A stretch of 64,000 nucleotides of DNA, taken from contig NZ_JAERRJ010000004.1 in assembly GCF_016741815.1 (NCBI RefSeq), forward strand, positions 496,001 to 560,000. Direction: 5' to 3'. This DNA is from Nocardia acididurans. GTDB lineage: Bacteria > Actinomycetota > Actinomycetes > Mycobacteriales > Mycobacteriaceae. This document shows, piece by piece, positions 9,181 to 18,215 of the stretch. Below the pieces are notes generated by a model, which was given only the letters and a program-made list of their open reading frames with translations, was not told the DNA's origin and ran no database searches. Both the position numbers and the translations under genes were made by a program. Positions within the stretch are counted from its first letter, which is position 1. The number at the start of each line of letters is the position of its first letter.

Positions 9181-9277
9181 CCGGAATCCACCACCGCCGG
9201 AGCCGTCGCCCGGACGGAATCACATCCGCCGGAGCCGTCACCCTGACGGAATCACATCCGCCGGAGCCCTCGCCGTG
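9181..9277. repeat. Three tandem copies of a 32-bp intergenic repeat
   Basis: Two nearly identical 32-bp units (9214-9245 and 9246-9277, each starting ACGGAATCACATCCGCC) are preceded by a degenerate third (9181-9213). They lie just upstream of the start of the exported Ala/Pro protein, between two minus-strand genes. No frame is conserved across the units, so they look like non-coding tandem repeats. Confidence 0.75.
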
Positions 9278-9310
9278 CCGGGAGCGCTGCGCCGGCGCCC
9301 GGCAGCACAG

Positions 9311-9339
9311 CGTGCCCGGACCTGATCGGTCCGGGCACG
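9311..9339 (-). terminator. Stem-loop terminator after the 254-aa exported protein
   Basis: Perfect 12-bp stem CGTGCCCGGACC / GGTCCGGGCACG with a 5-nt loop, 37 nt beyond the stop codon of the minus-strand gene. It has no T-tract. Confidence 0.65.
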
Positions 9340-9376
9340 GTGCGGCGGTCGCGGCCCGTCGACCGCACGCTCGGCG

Positions 9377-10141
9377 CTATTTCGCGGGCGCGGGCACGGA
9401 CGGGTCCTTGCAGTAGGCCAGTTCGGCCGGGCAGGGCGTCAGGATGGTGCTGAAGTACTGGTAGGCCGAGAACAGCGCCAGCGGACCGCCGACGGTGATC
9501 AGGCCGACCACGGTGCCGACCGCGCCGAGGGTGGCCGCGCCGAGCACGCAGCCCGCGATGGTCGCGCCGACGAACGGCAGCAGCAGCGCGATCACCGGGC
9601 TGGAGATGGCCGCGCCGGCGGCGCCGCCGACCAGGCAGCCCACGCCGCCGCCCAGCACCGCGCCGACGATGGCCGCCACCGCGCTGCCGATGGTCAGTCG
9701 CTGCGCGAGTACGCCGAGGGCGGATTGGTCACGGGGAGTGAAGGATTCGGCGACATCGCGCAGCGCCGCGTCGGTGGAGACGATCTCACTCGCCGCGATA
9801 TCGGCCACCGGTGTGCCGTGCTCCCGCGAGGGCGTGAGAACCGCTGTGCCACCGTTGATCTCGGCGGCGATCGGATAGGACGCGTTGTTCATGCGGTAGG
9901 TGAGCGGCACGGAGGCCACCGGCGTCCCGGCCCGGTCGGTGAGCACCAGTTGCTCACCGACCGCCTGTAGCTTTCCGTCACTGGTGGTGAGGACGGCCGA
10001 ATCCCCCTGTCGGCTGACTTCGTAGTGCACTTCCTGCTGCACCGGGATCTCGGCTGCCGGTGCCGCCCAGGCGCTGCCGGAGGTGATGCCGACGGCGATG
10101 GTGGCCAGGGTGGCGGTGACAAGGGAATTGCGGAGCTTCAT
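9377..10141 (-). CDS. Exported or membrane-inserting protein with glycine-zipper hydrophobic segments
   Basis: A 254-aa protein with a clear signal peptide (MKLRNSLVTATLATIAVGI, cleavage near AWAAPA). A polar domain of about 100 residues follows. Then come several Gly/Ala-rich hydrophobic stretches (IVGAVLGGGVGCLVGGAAGAA and GATIAGCVLGAATLG, each part of longer runs) and a short Cys-containing tail (CPAELAYCKDP). The start ATG at 10141 is fixed by the signal peptide; the frame is open to 10414 but the extension is not protein-like. Similar proteins are common and uncharacterised in Nocardia. Membrane insertion is inferred from the zipper segments. I do not know its function. Confidence 0.8.
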   Translation of the reverse strand: MKLRNSLVTATLATIAVGITSGSAWAAPAAEIPVQQEVHYEVSRQGDSAVLTTSDGKLQAVGEQLVLTDRAGTPVASVPLTYRMNNASYPIAAEINGGTAVLTPSREHGTPVADIAASEIVSTDAALRDVAESFTPRDQSALGVLAQRLTIGSAVAAIVGAVLGGGVGCLVGGAAGAAISSPVIALLLPFVGATIAGCVLGAATLGAVGTVVGLITVGGPLALFSAYQYFSTILTPCPAELAYCKDPSVPAPAK

Positions 10142-10224
10142 CGGGTTCCTCGCTGAACAGATGGGTAGGGGTCGAACTGGATGGGTTGGGTTGCCGGACT
10201 TGGGCTGTGGGGATCGAGCGGGGT

Positions 10225-11475
10225 CTACTTGCCGGTGTCGATGACGTTTCCGACGCGGACCCAGTGATCGCCTTCGAAACGCTGGATCTGGATGGCCTCC
10301 ATCGGGAAGGCATCGCCCGGACCGGTTTTCAGGGTGATGCCGGGGATCAGGGTGTCCACGGTGATGCCGGAGATGTTCCGGGCGGCATCCCGAAGCCCTT
10401 CGCGGGTAGCGCATTTCGCCGATTCGAAGGTCTTGTGGAAGCTTTCGGCGGCGGCCCAGCCGACGAGGGTGTAGGTGTTGGTCGGATCCGCGCCGGGTGC
10501 GTACTTGGCGAGTTTGGCGCGGAAGAGCCGCATGGCCTCGTCATCGGTCCACTGCGGGTCGGAGGGGTCCTTGGTGAACGCGCCGGACACCACGCCCTGC
10601 ACGTTCGGGAAGCCGACCGGTTTCAGCACCGAGACCGAGTTGGCGACCATGGACAGCATGTGCAGCGGATTCCAGTCCGGGTTGCGGACATCGGCCGAGA
10701 GCGCCTGCGCGGCGAACTTGGAGGTGGAGAAGTTCAGCAGCACATCGGGTTTCGTCTCCGACAGGTTGCGCACCTGGGCTTCGACGGTGGGATCGGTGAC
10801 CTCGTAGCTCTGTTCGGCGACAATGCGGACGCCGCTGCCGGCGATACCGGCGGCGAAGGCGTCGCGCAGGTCCTTGCCGAAGTCGTCATTCTGGAACAGC
10901 ACGGCCACGGTGGCATTCGGCTTCTGCTCTTTCACGTACTGCGCGAAGGCTTTTCCTTCGGCGAGGTAGCTGGGCTGCCAGCCGATGGTCCACTCGTGCT
11001 CGGTGTCCGAACCCCATTTGGTGGCTCCGCCCGCGACGAAGATCTGCGGCACCTCGCGGTCGTTGAGGTAGTCCCATACTGCGGAAGACGTTGGTGTGCC
11101 CAGGGTTTGGAAGACGGCGTACACCTGATCCTGTTCGACCAGGCGGCGCACCTCCTCGACGGTCTTGGCGGGCTGGTAGCCGTCGTCGCGCACCTGGTAG
11201 TCGACCTGGCGGCCGCCGATGCCGCCCTTCTCGGCGTTGACGTAGTCGAAGTAGGCGCGGACGCCCTTGGGGATCTCGCCGTAGGCGGAGGCGGGTCCGG
11301 ACAGCGGGTAGACGCCGCCGAGCTTGATGCCGGTGTCGGTGATGCCGACGGTCTGCTGTCCCTTGCAGTCGCCCTGGGCGGCGGATCCGCCGCTGTCGCC
11401 GCGGCCGCCGCAGGCGGTGAGCGTCAGCAGTACGGCGGCCGCGACTCCGATGGCGCGAAAAGCCCTAGTGCGCAT
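10225..11475 (-). CDS. ABC transporter substrate-binding lipoprotein (branched-chain amino acid / Liv type)
   Basis: Type I periplasmic-binding-fold lipoprotein that delivers a small substrate to the permease encoded upstream. The N-terminus has a lipobox (LLTLTACGG). The motifs LGGVYPLSGPASAYG and GIGGRQVDYQVRDDGYQP are typical of the Leu/Ile/Val-binding (Peripla_BP_6) family. The length of 416 aa is normal. The start overlaps the end of the permease gene by 11 nt, so translation is coupled. Family members also bind amides, urea or aromatic acids, so leucine is not assured. It is the last gene of a five-gene operon running 14802 to 10225. Confidence 0.93.
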   Translation of the reverse strand: MRTRAFRAIGVAAAVLLTLTACGGRGDSGGSAAQGDCKGQQTVGITDTGIKLGGVYPLSGPASAYGEIPKGVRAYFDYVNAEKGGIGGRQVDYQVRDDGYQPAKTVEEVRRLVEQDQVYAVFQTLGTPTSSAVWDYLNDREVPQIFVAGGATKWGSDTEHEWTIGWQPSYLAEGKAFAQYVKEQKPNATVAVLFQNDDFGKDLRDAFAAGIAGSGVRIVAEQSYEVTDPTVEAQVRNLSETKPDVLLNFSTSKFAAQALSADVRNPDWNPLHMLSMVANSVSVLKPVGFPNVQGVVSGAFTKDPSDPQWTDDEAMRLFRAKLAKYAPGADPTNTYTLVGWAAAESFHKTFESAKCATREGLRDAARNISGITVDTLIPGITLKTGPGDAFPMEAIQIQRFEGDHWVRVGNVIDTGK

Positions 11476-12445
11476 TGGTTTTCCCTTTCCGAGCGAACTG
11501 TTCGATCCAGTGCGCCACCCGGCCGGAGAGTCCGGCCAATCCGGTGGGCGCGAGGTACATGACCGCGATGATCACGAGGCCGAAGACGACTCCGGGCGCG
11601 GCCTGGTTGACGTCCTGGGAGAGGCTGGGGACGTACATGACGAAGAATCCGCCCAGCAGCGGGCCCCACAGGGAGCCCAGTCCGCCGACCACCAGTCCGG
11701 CGAGCAGCGTGATGGACAGGCCGGTGGCGAAGGAATCCGGTGAGACGTAGGCGATGACCCAGGTGTAGACGCACCCGGCCATTCCGGCGAGCATGGCGCT
11801 CCAGGCGAAGGCGAGGGTCTTGTAGTGCGCGGGCCGCACGCCCATGATCTCGGCGGCGACCTCGTTGTCGCGAATGGCGTTGAGCGCCCGGCCGACTCGC
11901 GACCGCTTCACCCCGGCGATGATCAGGAAGCTCAGTACCGCGACGCCGAGTGCCAGGAAGTACAGCCACTGATCCTCGGCCAGCCCGCTCCATTCCGGCG
12001 GCACGATCTTGTCCACAGTCAGGCCCATGGATCCGCCGGTGAGGGATTCGAACCGCTTGAGCAGCGGCACCAGGAAGATGGCGATGGCGAGGGTGACCAG
12101 CGCCAGGTAGAGCCCCTTCAAGCGCAGCGCCGGAATGCCGAGTGCGAACCCGAGGACGAAGGTCAGCGCCGCCGCGACGGGCAGCGCCGCGAGATACGGT
12201 GCGTCCCACCGGTCGATGAGCAGCGCCGTCGTGTACGCGCCGATGGCCAGGAAGGCCCCGTGCCCGAGCGAGATCTGCCCGGTCTGCCCGACCAGCAGGT
12301 TCAATCCCACCAGCGCGACCGCGTACACCATGGCCATGGACAGCTGAAAGGTGTGGAAGGGCGCGAGCTGGAACGGCAGCGCACAGGCCGCCACCAGCAG
12401 GACGGCGACGATCAAACCCGAACGGTAGTGCAGGACTTTGCTCAT
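11465..12445 (-). CDS. livM: Branched-chain amino acid-type ABC transporter permease (LivM)
   Basis: A 326-aa inner-membrane protein with about ten hydrophobic helices. It carries the LivM signature NLLVGQTGQISLGHGAF (where LivH has NFAQGE) and the loop RVGRALNAIRDNEVAAEIMGV, which contacts the ATPases. The ATG at 12445 overlaps the livH stop by 4 nt (ATGA), so the start is firm; the longer frame to 12994 is a shadow of livH. It pairs with LivH to form the transmembrane channel. Confidence 0.94.
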   Translation of the reverse strand: MSKVLHYRSGLIVAVLLVAACALPFQLAPFHTFQLSMAMVYAVALVGLNLLVGQTGQISLGHGAFLAIGAYTTALLIDRWDAPYLAALPVAAALTFVLGFALGIPALRLKGLYLALVTLAIAIFLVPLLKRFESLTGGSMGLTVDKIVPPEWSGLAEDQWLYFLALGVAVLSFLIIAGVKRSRVGRALNAIRDNEVAAEIMGVRPAHYKTLAFAWSAMLAGMAGCVYTWVIAYVSPDSFATGLSITLLAGLVVGGLGSLWGPLLGGFFVMYVPSLSQDVNQAAPGVVFGLVIIAVMYLAPTGLAGLSGRVAHWIEQFARKGKTNAH

Positions 12446-13323
12446 ACGCGTTCCACCGCCGCCGTTCCGAAGAGTCCCTGCGGCCGCACCAGCAGCACGC
12501 CGAGGATGATCGCCAGCGGCACACCGATTTTCAGCTCGGTGCCGATGACGTCGACATACGCGCCGGTGAGCGTTTCGGCCACACCGACGATGAGTCCGCC
12601 GACGACCGCGCCGCCGGGGCTGTCGAAGCCGCCGAGGGTCGCCGCCGCGAAGGCGTAGATGAGGACCCCGCCCATCATGTTGGGTTCGAGGAAAAGCACC
12701 GGGGCGGAAAGGACTCCGGAGACCGCGCCGACCAGGGCCGACAAACCCCAGCCGAGGGCCAGCACCGCGCCGACGCGAATACCCGTGAGCCGCGCCGACA
12801 CCGGATTGCTCGCCACGGCCCGCATGGCCAAACCGATTCCGGTGTACCGGAACATGACGTAGATGAGCCCCATGACCAGTGCGACCACGGCGATCACGCC
12901 CAGGCTGCGATAGTCGGTGGTGACGCCACCGGCACGTAATGCCCCGTCCGGGAAGGGATTCGGGAATGCCTTCACCTGATACGACCAGATCCACCCGGCC
13001 GCGGCATTGGTGAAGAAGTACAGGCCGACGGTGACGATCACCAGCGTGAGTTCGGGCGCTCCTTCGACCGGCCGGATCACCACCCGTTCGATGAGCATGC
13101 CGCCCGCGAAAGAGATTGCGAGGGCGGCGATCAGCGCCAGCCAGAACGGCGTGCCGCCTTCCACGAACTGCCAGGCCAGAAACGCCGAGAACATGGCCAG
13201 CTCGCCCTGGGCGAAGTTGACGATGCCGGTGAAGCGGTAGATGAGCACCAGGGCCAGCGCCAGTCCGGCGTAGATCGCACCGGCGCTGAGCCCTTCGATG
13301 AGCTGCTGCAGGAATCCGGTCAT
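12442..13323 (-). CDS. livH: Branched-chain amino acid-type ABC transporter permease (LivH)
   Basis: A 293-aa permease. It starts MTGFLQQLIEGLSAGAIYAGL and carries the LivH signature GIVNFAQGELAM in the first helices. The ATPase-contact loop reads GIGLAMRAVASNPVSARLTGI. There is one nucleotide between the livF stop and this start, and a 4-nt ATGA overlap with livM, so it sits inside a tight operon. It is membrane-embedded and works with LivM, LivG, LivF and the lipoprotein. Confidence 0.95.
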   Translation of the reverse strand: MTGFLQQLIEGLSAGAIYAGLALALVLIYRFTGIVNFAQGELAMFSAFLAWQFVEGGTPFWLALIAALAISFAGGMLIERVVIRPVEGAPELTLVIVTVGLYFFTNAAAGWIWSYQVKAFPNPFPDGALRAGGVTTDYRSLGVIAVVALVMGLIYVMFRYTGIGLAMRAVASNPVSARLTGIRVGAVLALGWGLSALVGAVSGVLSAPVLFLEPNMMGGVLIYAFAAATLGGFDSPGGAVVGGLIVGVAETLTGAYVDVIGTELKIGVPLAIILGVLLVRPQGLFGTAAVERV

Positions 13324-13324
13324 G

Positions 13325-14047
13325 TCACACCCGGTATCCCAGGTAGGACCGCGCGACCTGTTCGTCGTCGCGGATCTGTTCCGCGCTGCCGGACAGGACG
13401 ATTCGCCCGGTCTCGAGCACGTGCGCCTGATGGGCGACGCCCAGCGCCAGATGCGCGTTCTGTTCGACCACCAGCACGGTGGTGCGCTCCTGTCTGTTGA
13501 TGGTGTGCACGATCCCGAAGAGTTCCTGCGTGATCAGTGGGGACAGCCCGAGCGAGGGTTCGTCGAGCAGCAGCAGGCGGGGGCGCAGCATGAGGGCCCG
13601 TCCGATGGCCAGCATCTGCTGCTGGCCACCGGACAGCCCGCCGGCGGGTTCGCGCACCTTCTCCTTCAAGATCGGGAAGAAGTCGAAGACCCGCGCCAGA
13701 TCGGCCTCGACTCCCGCCCGGTCCCGTCGGGTGTACGCGCCCAGCCGGAGGTTCTCCCCCACGGTCAGCGCTCCGAAGGTGCCGCGCCCCTCCGGAACAT
13801 GCGCGACCCCGCGCCGCGCGACCGCCTCGGGTGCGCGCCCGGCGATGTCCTCGCCGTCCAGCCGCACCGTGCCGTGCGGGCGGACCATGCCGCACAGCGC
13901 GCGCAGCAGGGTCGTCTTGCCCGCGCCGTTCGGCCCGAGCAGCGCGCAGACTTCCCCGCGCGCCACCGAAAAGCTCACGCCGTGAAGTACTTTCGCGCCG
14001 CCGTAGCCCGCGTGCAGGTCCTCCACGCTCAGAAATGGTTCACTCAT
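13325..14047 (-). CDS. livF: ABC transporter ATP-binding protein (LivF)
   Basis: A 240-aa ATPase. Walker A reads GPNGAGKTT, the signature is LSGGQQQM, Walker B is LLLLDEPSLGLSP and the H-loop lies in VVEQNAHLAL. The VPEGRGTF motif after the Q-loop region is typical of LivF (VPEGR), as is the absence of the long LivG insert. The start overlaps the livG stop by 4 nt. It energises uptake through LivH and LivM. Confidence 0.95.
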   Translation of the reverse strand: MSEPFLSVEDLHAGYGGAKVLHGVSFSVARGEVCALLGPNGAGKTTLLRALCGMVRPHGTVRLDGEDIAGRAPEAVARRGVAHVPEGRGTFGALTVGENLRLGAYTRRDRAGVEADLARVFDFFPILKEKVREPAGGLSGGQQQMLAIGRALMLRPRLLLLDEPSLGLSPLITQELFGIVHTINRQERTTVLVVEQNAHLALGVAHQAHVLETGRIVLSGSAEQIRDDEQVARSYLGYRV

Positions 14048-14802
14048 GCCGCACTTCCCAGATACGCGGCGATGACCGCCGGATTCTGTTGCACCTCTTC
14101 GGGTCTGCCTTCGGCGATGACCACGCCGAATTCCAGGCAGACCACGCGCTGACAGGTCCCCATGACGAACCCCATGTGGTGTTCGACCACGACGACCGTG
14201 AGGCCGAGTTCGTCGCGCAGCCCGGTCAGCCGCTGCGCGAATTCGTCCACCTCGCCGTGGCTGAGGCCGTTGACGGGTTCGTCGAGCAGCAGGATCTTCG
14301 GCTGCACGGCCAGTGCCCGCGCCAGCTCGATGCGTTTGAGGGTGCCGAAGGGCAGTCCGGCGGCGGGGTGGTCGGCGACGTCGATCAGGTCGAGTCGCTC
14401 CAGCACCTCGTCAACCTCGGCGCGCAGCCGGGCTTCCTCACGCCGCACCCTCGGCAGTCGCAGCGCCGCGCCGGTGAATCCGGCGCGGGCCCGGTGATGC
14501 GCGCCGACCAGCACGTTGTCGCGCACCGAGAGGCGCGGGAACAATCCGAGATTCTGGAAGGTGCGCGCGATGCCGAGCCCGGCCAGCGCGTGCGGCGGTT
14601 GTGCGAGCAGATCGCGGCCGTCGTAGCGAATGGTGCCGGTGGTGGGGGTGTATCGCCTGGTCATGCAGTTGAACAGCGTCGTCTTTCCCGCCCCGTTGGG
14701 CCCGATGAGCCCGACCATCTCGCCTGCTGCGACTTCGAAGCCGACCTCCTGTAATGCGGTGATCCCGCCGAAGCGGACGGTGAGTTGGGAGATTTCGAGC
14801 AT
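14044..14802 (-). CDS. livG: ABC transporter ATP-binding protein (LivG)
   Basis: A 252-aa ATPase and the first gene of the liv operon. Walker A is GPNGAGKTT, and the LivG-type GIARTFQNLGLF follows the Q-loop. Walker B is LLLDEPVNGLSH. The ABC signature is unusual: it reads LPFGTLKRIE, where most LivG proteins have LPYGxQRRLE, so the Gly is kept but the flanks have drifted. An insert of about 25 residues between the helical domain and the signature is normal for LivG. The 242-nt divergent gap to the PucR-type gene holds the operon promoter. Confidence 0.94.
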   Translation of the reverse strand: MLEISQLTVRFGGITALQEVGFEVAAGEMVGLIGPNGAGKTTLFNCMTRRYTPTTGTIRYDGRDLLAQPPHALAGLGIARTFQNLGLFPRLSVRDNVLVGAHHRARAGFTGAALRLPRVRREEARLRAEVDEVLERLDLIDVADHPAAGLPFGTLKRIELARALAVQPKILLLDEPVNGLSHGEVDEFAQRLTGLRDELGLTVVVVEHHMGFVMGTCQRVVCLEFGVVIAEGRPEEVQQNPAVIAAYLGSAA

Positions 14803-15044
14803 GTGTCCTCCGGCCCGCGTCGATCGGCGGGCTGAGTTTCCGTGCGGGGCGTCACAGTCGCCCCTGCCGGTGAATCAGTGCTCGCCAACAGTAAAAGGGC
14901 AGGTCGAGGCGCACATTGGGTGTGGAGGACCAACTTGGTGGCGCAGGTTTGTCCTCCGTGGACAGTGCGTTTGTCCGCCGCGAACAGTGCGTGGCGGACG
15001 AGCTCGCGTTGACACGTCCAGCAACTCATGGATTAATCCGGGCT

Positions 15045-16370
15045 ATGTCAGCTCGATCACATCCGTCCGACGTCGCACATCCGGACGAGGTGGTGGCCGA
15101 GCGCTTCCGCATCGTGCACCGGCTCATCGACCGTGTACCCGATATGGCGGACTCCGGCGTCGCGGCCATCGTCACCCAGATCCCCGCCTACGCCGACCGT
15201 GACGAGGACTTCCTCGCCGACGTCCGCGACCAGCTGGCCCAGCTCTGCCGCACCGGGCTCAGCGCCATGCTGGAGCATCGCAAGGTGACCGCGGAGGACA
15301 TCGCCTACGCCCGCCGCGCCGCCGCGCGCCGGGCACGGGCCGGGCTCACCCTGGTCGACTACATCAGCGCCTTCCGGCTCGGGCAGCAGGCGCTGTGGAA
15401 GCTGCTGATCACCGCGGCCGCCGATTCCGAGACCGGGCGGGAGGCGGCGCTGTCGCTGGTCGTCCCGCTCACCCGGTTCTGCGATCTGGCCAGCACTCAG
15501 GCAGCAAACGCGTATCTGGAGTTCCAGCAATATCTGTCGGCCGAGACCGACGAGAGCCGGGCGCTGCTGGACAGCCTGCTCGACGGCGCGCTGCCCGAAC
15601 GCGGGCCGCAGCTGTCGCTGGCGCACTCGTACGGCCTGGGCGCGGACCCGGCCACGCCCATGGTGGCCGTGACAGCTGTTGTGCTGGACAGCAGTTCGGG
15701 CGCACGCTCCGGATCCGATACGGACGCACGGCATTTCGCCTCCGCCGCGCTGGCCCGCGTGGGCGTGAACGGCCTGCGCACCCTGGCCGCCGCCCGTCGC
15801 TCCGAGGTGGTCGCGATCGTGGCCCTGAGCCGCTCCGGCGACACCGCCACCCTGTTCGACCGCCTGCGCCGGGCCCAGGAGAAGTTGCGGGCCACCGGAA
15901 TTCCGCTCGCCATCGGCGTCAGCCCGGTGGTCACCCGCATCGCGGATCTGCCGCGCGCCTACCAGGAATCGCGCACCGCCCTGGAGCTGCTCCCCACCGG
16001 CGGCGGCGTGCTCGCCCTGCCCGAGCTCACCCCGTTCCGCTATCTCCTGCTGCGCGCCGACGAGACCGCGCGCCACCTGGTGGACCCCCGCATCGAAGCC
16101 CTGCTCGCCGAGGACCGCGCGCGCGGCGGCGCGCTGGCCGAGACCATCCGCGCCTTCGCCGACGCCGACCTCAACCTCCGCGAGGCGGCCGACGCGCTGT
16201 GCGTCCACCACAACACCGCCAAGTATCGTCTCGGCCGCATCCAGGAGCTCACCGGCCGAAACCCCAGGCGGGTCAAAGATCTCGTCGATCTCCTGGTCGC
16301 GATCGACCTCCAGGAGCCCGCACAGGCCCCGAACAGCATCCCGCCCGAAGCCTCACGCCGAGCGGGCTGA
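15045..16370 (+). CDS. PucR/CdaR-family transcriptional regulator
   Basis: A 441-aa regulator. The last 60 residues are the PucR-type helix-turn-helix (NLREAADALCVHHNTAKYRLGRIQEL, quoted here as NLREAADALCVHHNTAKYRL). The middle has the GGDEF-like fold of the CdaR/PucR group, and the N-terminal part is a RsbRD-like helical bundle (TLVDYISAFRLGQQALWK). The ATG at 15045 is used, since the frame to 14916 adds non-conserved residues. It is divergent from the liv operon, and members of this family often control the adjacent catabolic or uptake genes, so control of liv is likely. The gap contains two copies of ACAGTGCGT that could be part of an operator. Confidence 0.9.
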   Translation: MSARSHPSDVAHPDEVVAERFRIVHRLIDRVPDMADSGVAAIVTQIPAYADRDEDFLADVRDQLAQLCRTGLSAMLEHRKVTAEDIAYARRAAARRARAGLTLVDYISAFRLGQQALWKLLITAAADSETGREAALSLVVPLTRFCDLASTQAANAYLEFQQYLSAETDESRALLDSLLDGALPERGPQLSLAHSYGLGADPATPMVAVTAVVLDSSSGARSGSDTDARHFASAALARVGVNGLRTLAAARRSEVVAIVALSRSGDTATLFDRLRRAQEKLRATGIPLAIGVSPVVTRIADLPRAYQESRTALELLPTGGGVLALPELTPFRYLLLRADETARHLVDPRIEALLAEDRARGGALAETIRAFADADLNLREAADALCVHHNTAKYRLGRIQELTGRNPRRVKDLVDLLVAIDLQEPAQAPNSIPPEASRRAG

Positions 16371-16413
16371 CCCGGACGTCAGCCGAACCCGCCCGTGAGC
16401 GACCTGGCCGACG

Positions 16414-18033
16414 TCAGAACTCGCGCAGCTTCTTCTTGAGCACCTTGCCCGTGGGATTGCGCGGCAGCTCTTCGATGAACACGACCTCACGAGGAACCTT
16501 GTAGCGGGCCAGATTCGACTTCACGAACGTCTTGGCGTCATCCTCGGTCAATTCCTGACCGGGGTGGATCACCACGAACGCCCTGAGTCGCGCACCGAAT
16601 TTCTCGTCCACCACACCGATTACGGCCGCCTCCATGACCGCGGGGTGCGTGTGCAGCAGTTCCTCGACCTCGCCGGGGAACACGTTCTCCCCGCCGGAAA
16701 CGATCATGTCGTCATCGCGCCCGTCGATGAAAAGCCTGCCCTCCGAATCGAAGTGCCCGACATCACCGGAGGACATCAGCCCGCGCAGCCGCTCCTTGTC
16801 ACCACCGCCGGTGTACCCCTCGAACTGCACGCCGTTGCCGACGAAAATCCGCCCGGTGGTGCCAGTCGGCACCCGGCGACCCTGCTCGTCGACGATCTCC
16901 ACCCGCGCGCCCAGCACCGGCTTGCCGACGCAACCCGGTTCCACCACAAGGTCTTCCGGGGTCGCGACGGTGGCGTAGGCGACTTCGGTGGACCCGTACA
17001 GGTTGTAGACGACCGGCCCGAAGGTGCCCATCACATCCCGGCACAGCTGCGCGCCCAGCTGGGATCCGGCGACGAAGATGATGCGCAGCGCGCTCAGATC
17101 GTGTGCGGTCATGGATCGCGGTCCCAGATCGACCATGCGCTGCAACATGACCGGCACCACGATCATGGTGGTGGCCTTGTGTTCGGCGGCGGAGTCGATG
17201 GCGGTCTGCGGGTCGAAGCGGCGGCGGATCACCAGGGTGGAGCCGAAGCCGATGCTCAGCATGGACATGGCGAAGCCGAGCGTATGGAAGATGGGCGCAC
17301 AGCATTCGGTGACCTCACCCGCCCGGAACGGCACCTTGGACAGCAGCGCGCCCAGTGCCAGCAGGGATTTCGGTTCCGCGCGGGGTGCGCCCTTGGGCGT
17401 TCCGGTGGTGCCGCTGGTGAGCAGGATCAGTTTGGGCACCGCACCCGGCGCCGGCGGCGAGCCCGGATCTCCTTCCGCGATAAGGCTTTCCAGGCTGTCC
17501 GGCCGTGGCTCGTCGGTCCAGGCCCGGTAGCTGCCGCGCCGCGGGTTCACTCCCTCGAGCATGTCCGCGTACTCGTCGTCGTAGACGAGCAGGTCGGTGC
17601 CCTCCCGGGTGGCCACGTCCCGGATCTGCGGTCCTGCGAAATCGGTGTTCAGCAGGATGATTCGCGCCCCGCACTTGGCGGCCGCGAACACGGCGTCCAG
17701 CAGACCCCGGTGATTGCGCGCCAGAATCGCGACGCCTTCACCCCCGTGCAGTCCGCGCGCCCGCCAGGCGTTGGCGAGCCGATTCGACCGCTCCTCCAGT
17801 TCCGCGAAGGTGAGGGATCCGAGTTCGTCGATCAGCGCGGTCCGTTCCGGGTACCGCGCCGCCGCCAGGGTGAGCCCCGCCGCGATGGTCCCGTACCGCA
17901 ACATGGATGTCGCGGCGGCCACCACGGTCTGCGGTGATTCGATCCCGACCACGCCGCTGCGCAATACCAGCCGCGCCGATTCCGCCTCGTGCCACAGCCG
18001 CGTCCCGGCCGTCCGGATGAGTCCGATGGTCAT
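16414..18033 (-). CDS. Fatty-acid/acyl-CoA synthetase (FadD2/FadD12-like, ANL superfamily)
   Basis: Makes acyl-CoA (or acyl-AMP) from a carboxylic acid, ATP and CoA. The P-loop is LLTSGTTGTPKGAPR, the A5 motif is NLYGSTEVAYATVATPED, the A7/A8 motif is SSGDVGHFDSEGRLFIDGRDDDMI, and A10 is PRNPTGKVLKKKLREF with the catalytic Lys. The ATG at 18033 follows GAGGGGA at good spacing; the frame to 18123 is dropped. The length of 539 aa matches mycobacterial FadD2/FadD12-type proteins. A hairpin at 18146-18185 separates it from the next synthetase gene, so the two seem to be transcribed independently. The acyl substrate is unknown. Confidence 0.92.
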   Translation of the reverse strand: MTIGLIRTAGTRLWHEAESARLVLRSGVVGIESPQTVVAAATSMLRYGTIAAGLTLAAARYPERTALIDELGSLTFAELEERSNRLANAWRARGLHGGEGVAILARNHRGLLDAVFAAAKCGARIILLNTDFAGPQIRDVATREGTDLLVYDDEYADMLEGVNPRRGSYRAWTDEPRPDSLESLIAEGDPGSPPAPGAVPKLILLTSGTTGTPKGAPRAEPKSLLALGALLSKVPFRAGEVTECCAPIFHTLGFAMSMLSIGFGSTLVIRRRFDPQTAIDSAAEHKATTMIVVPVMLQRMVDLGPRSMTAHDLSALRIIFVAGSQLGAQLCRDVMGTFGPVVYNLYGSTEVAYATVATPEDLVVEPGCVGKPVLGARVEIVDEQGRRVPTGTTGRIFVGNGVQFEGYTGGGDKERLRGLMSSGDVGHFDSEGRLFIDGRDDDMIVSGGENVFPGEVEELLHTHPAVMEAAVIGVVDEKFGARLRAFVVIHPGQELTEDDAKTFVKSNLARYKVPREVVFIEELPRNPTGKVLKKKLREF

Positions 18034-18145
18034 GCCCGAATCCCCTCGTCGACGACCGAAACAGCCTGCGTGCGTGCCACTCTCACCCGGACCTCCTCGT
18101 CCGCCCCACCCTTGTGCGGGCAACCGACCTCACACCAACGGTACG

Positions 18146-18185
18146 GGCCGCCGCGCGCGAGCGGAACCTCTCGCGGGCGGCGGCC
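18146..18185 (-). terminator. Strong GC-rich terminator between the two acyl-CoA synthetase genes
   Basis: Inverted repeat with 16-bp arms and one mismatch (left arm starts GGCCGCCG, right arm ends CGGCGGCC) and an 8-nt loop, 30 nt beyond the stop of the minus-strand gene ending at 18216. Confidence 0.7.
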
Positions 18186-18215
18186 CGGCACGGCTCGCCG
18201 GGGAGCGGCCTTCGC

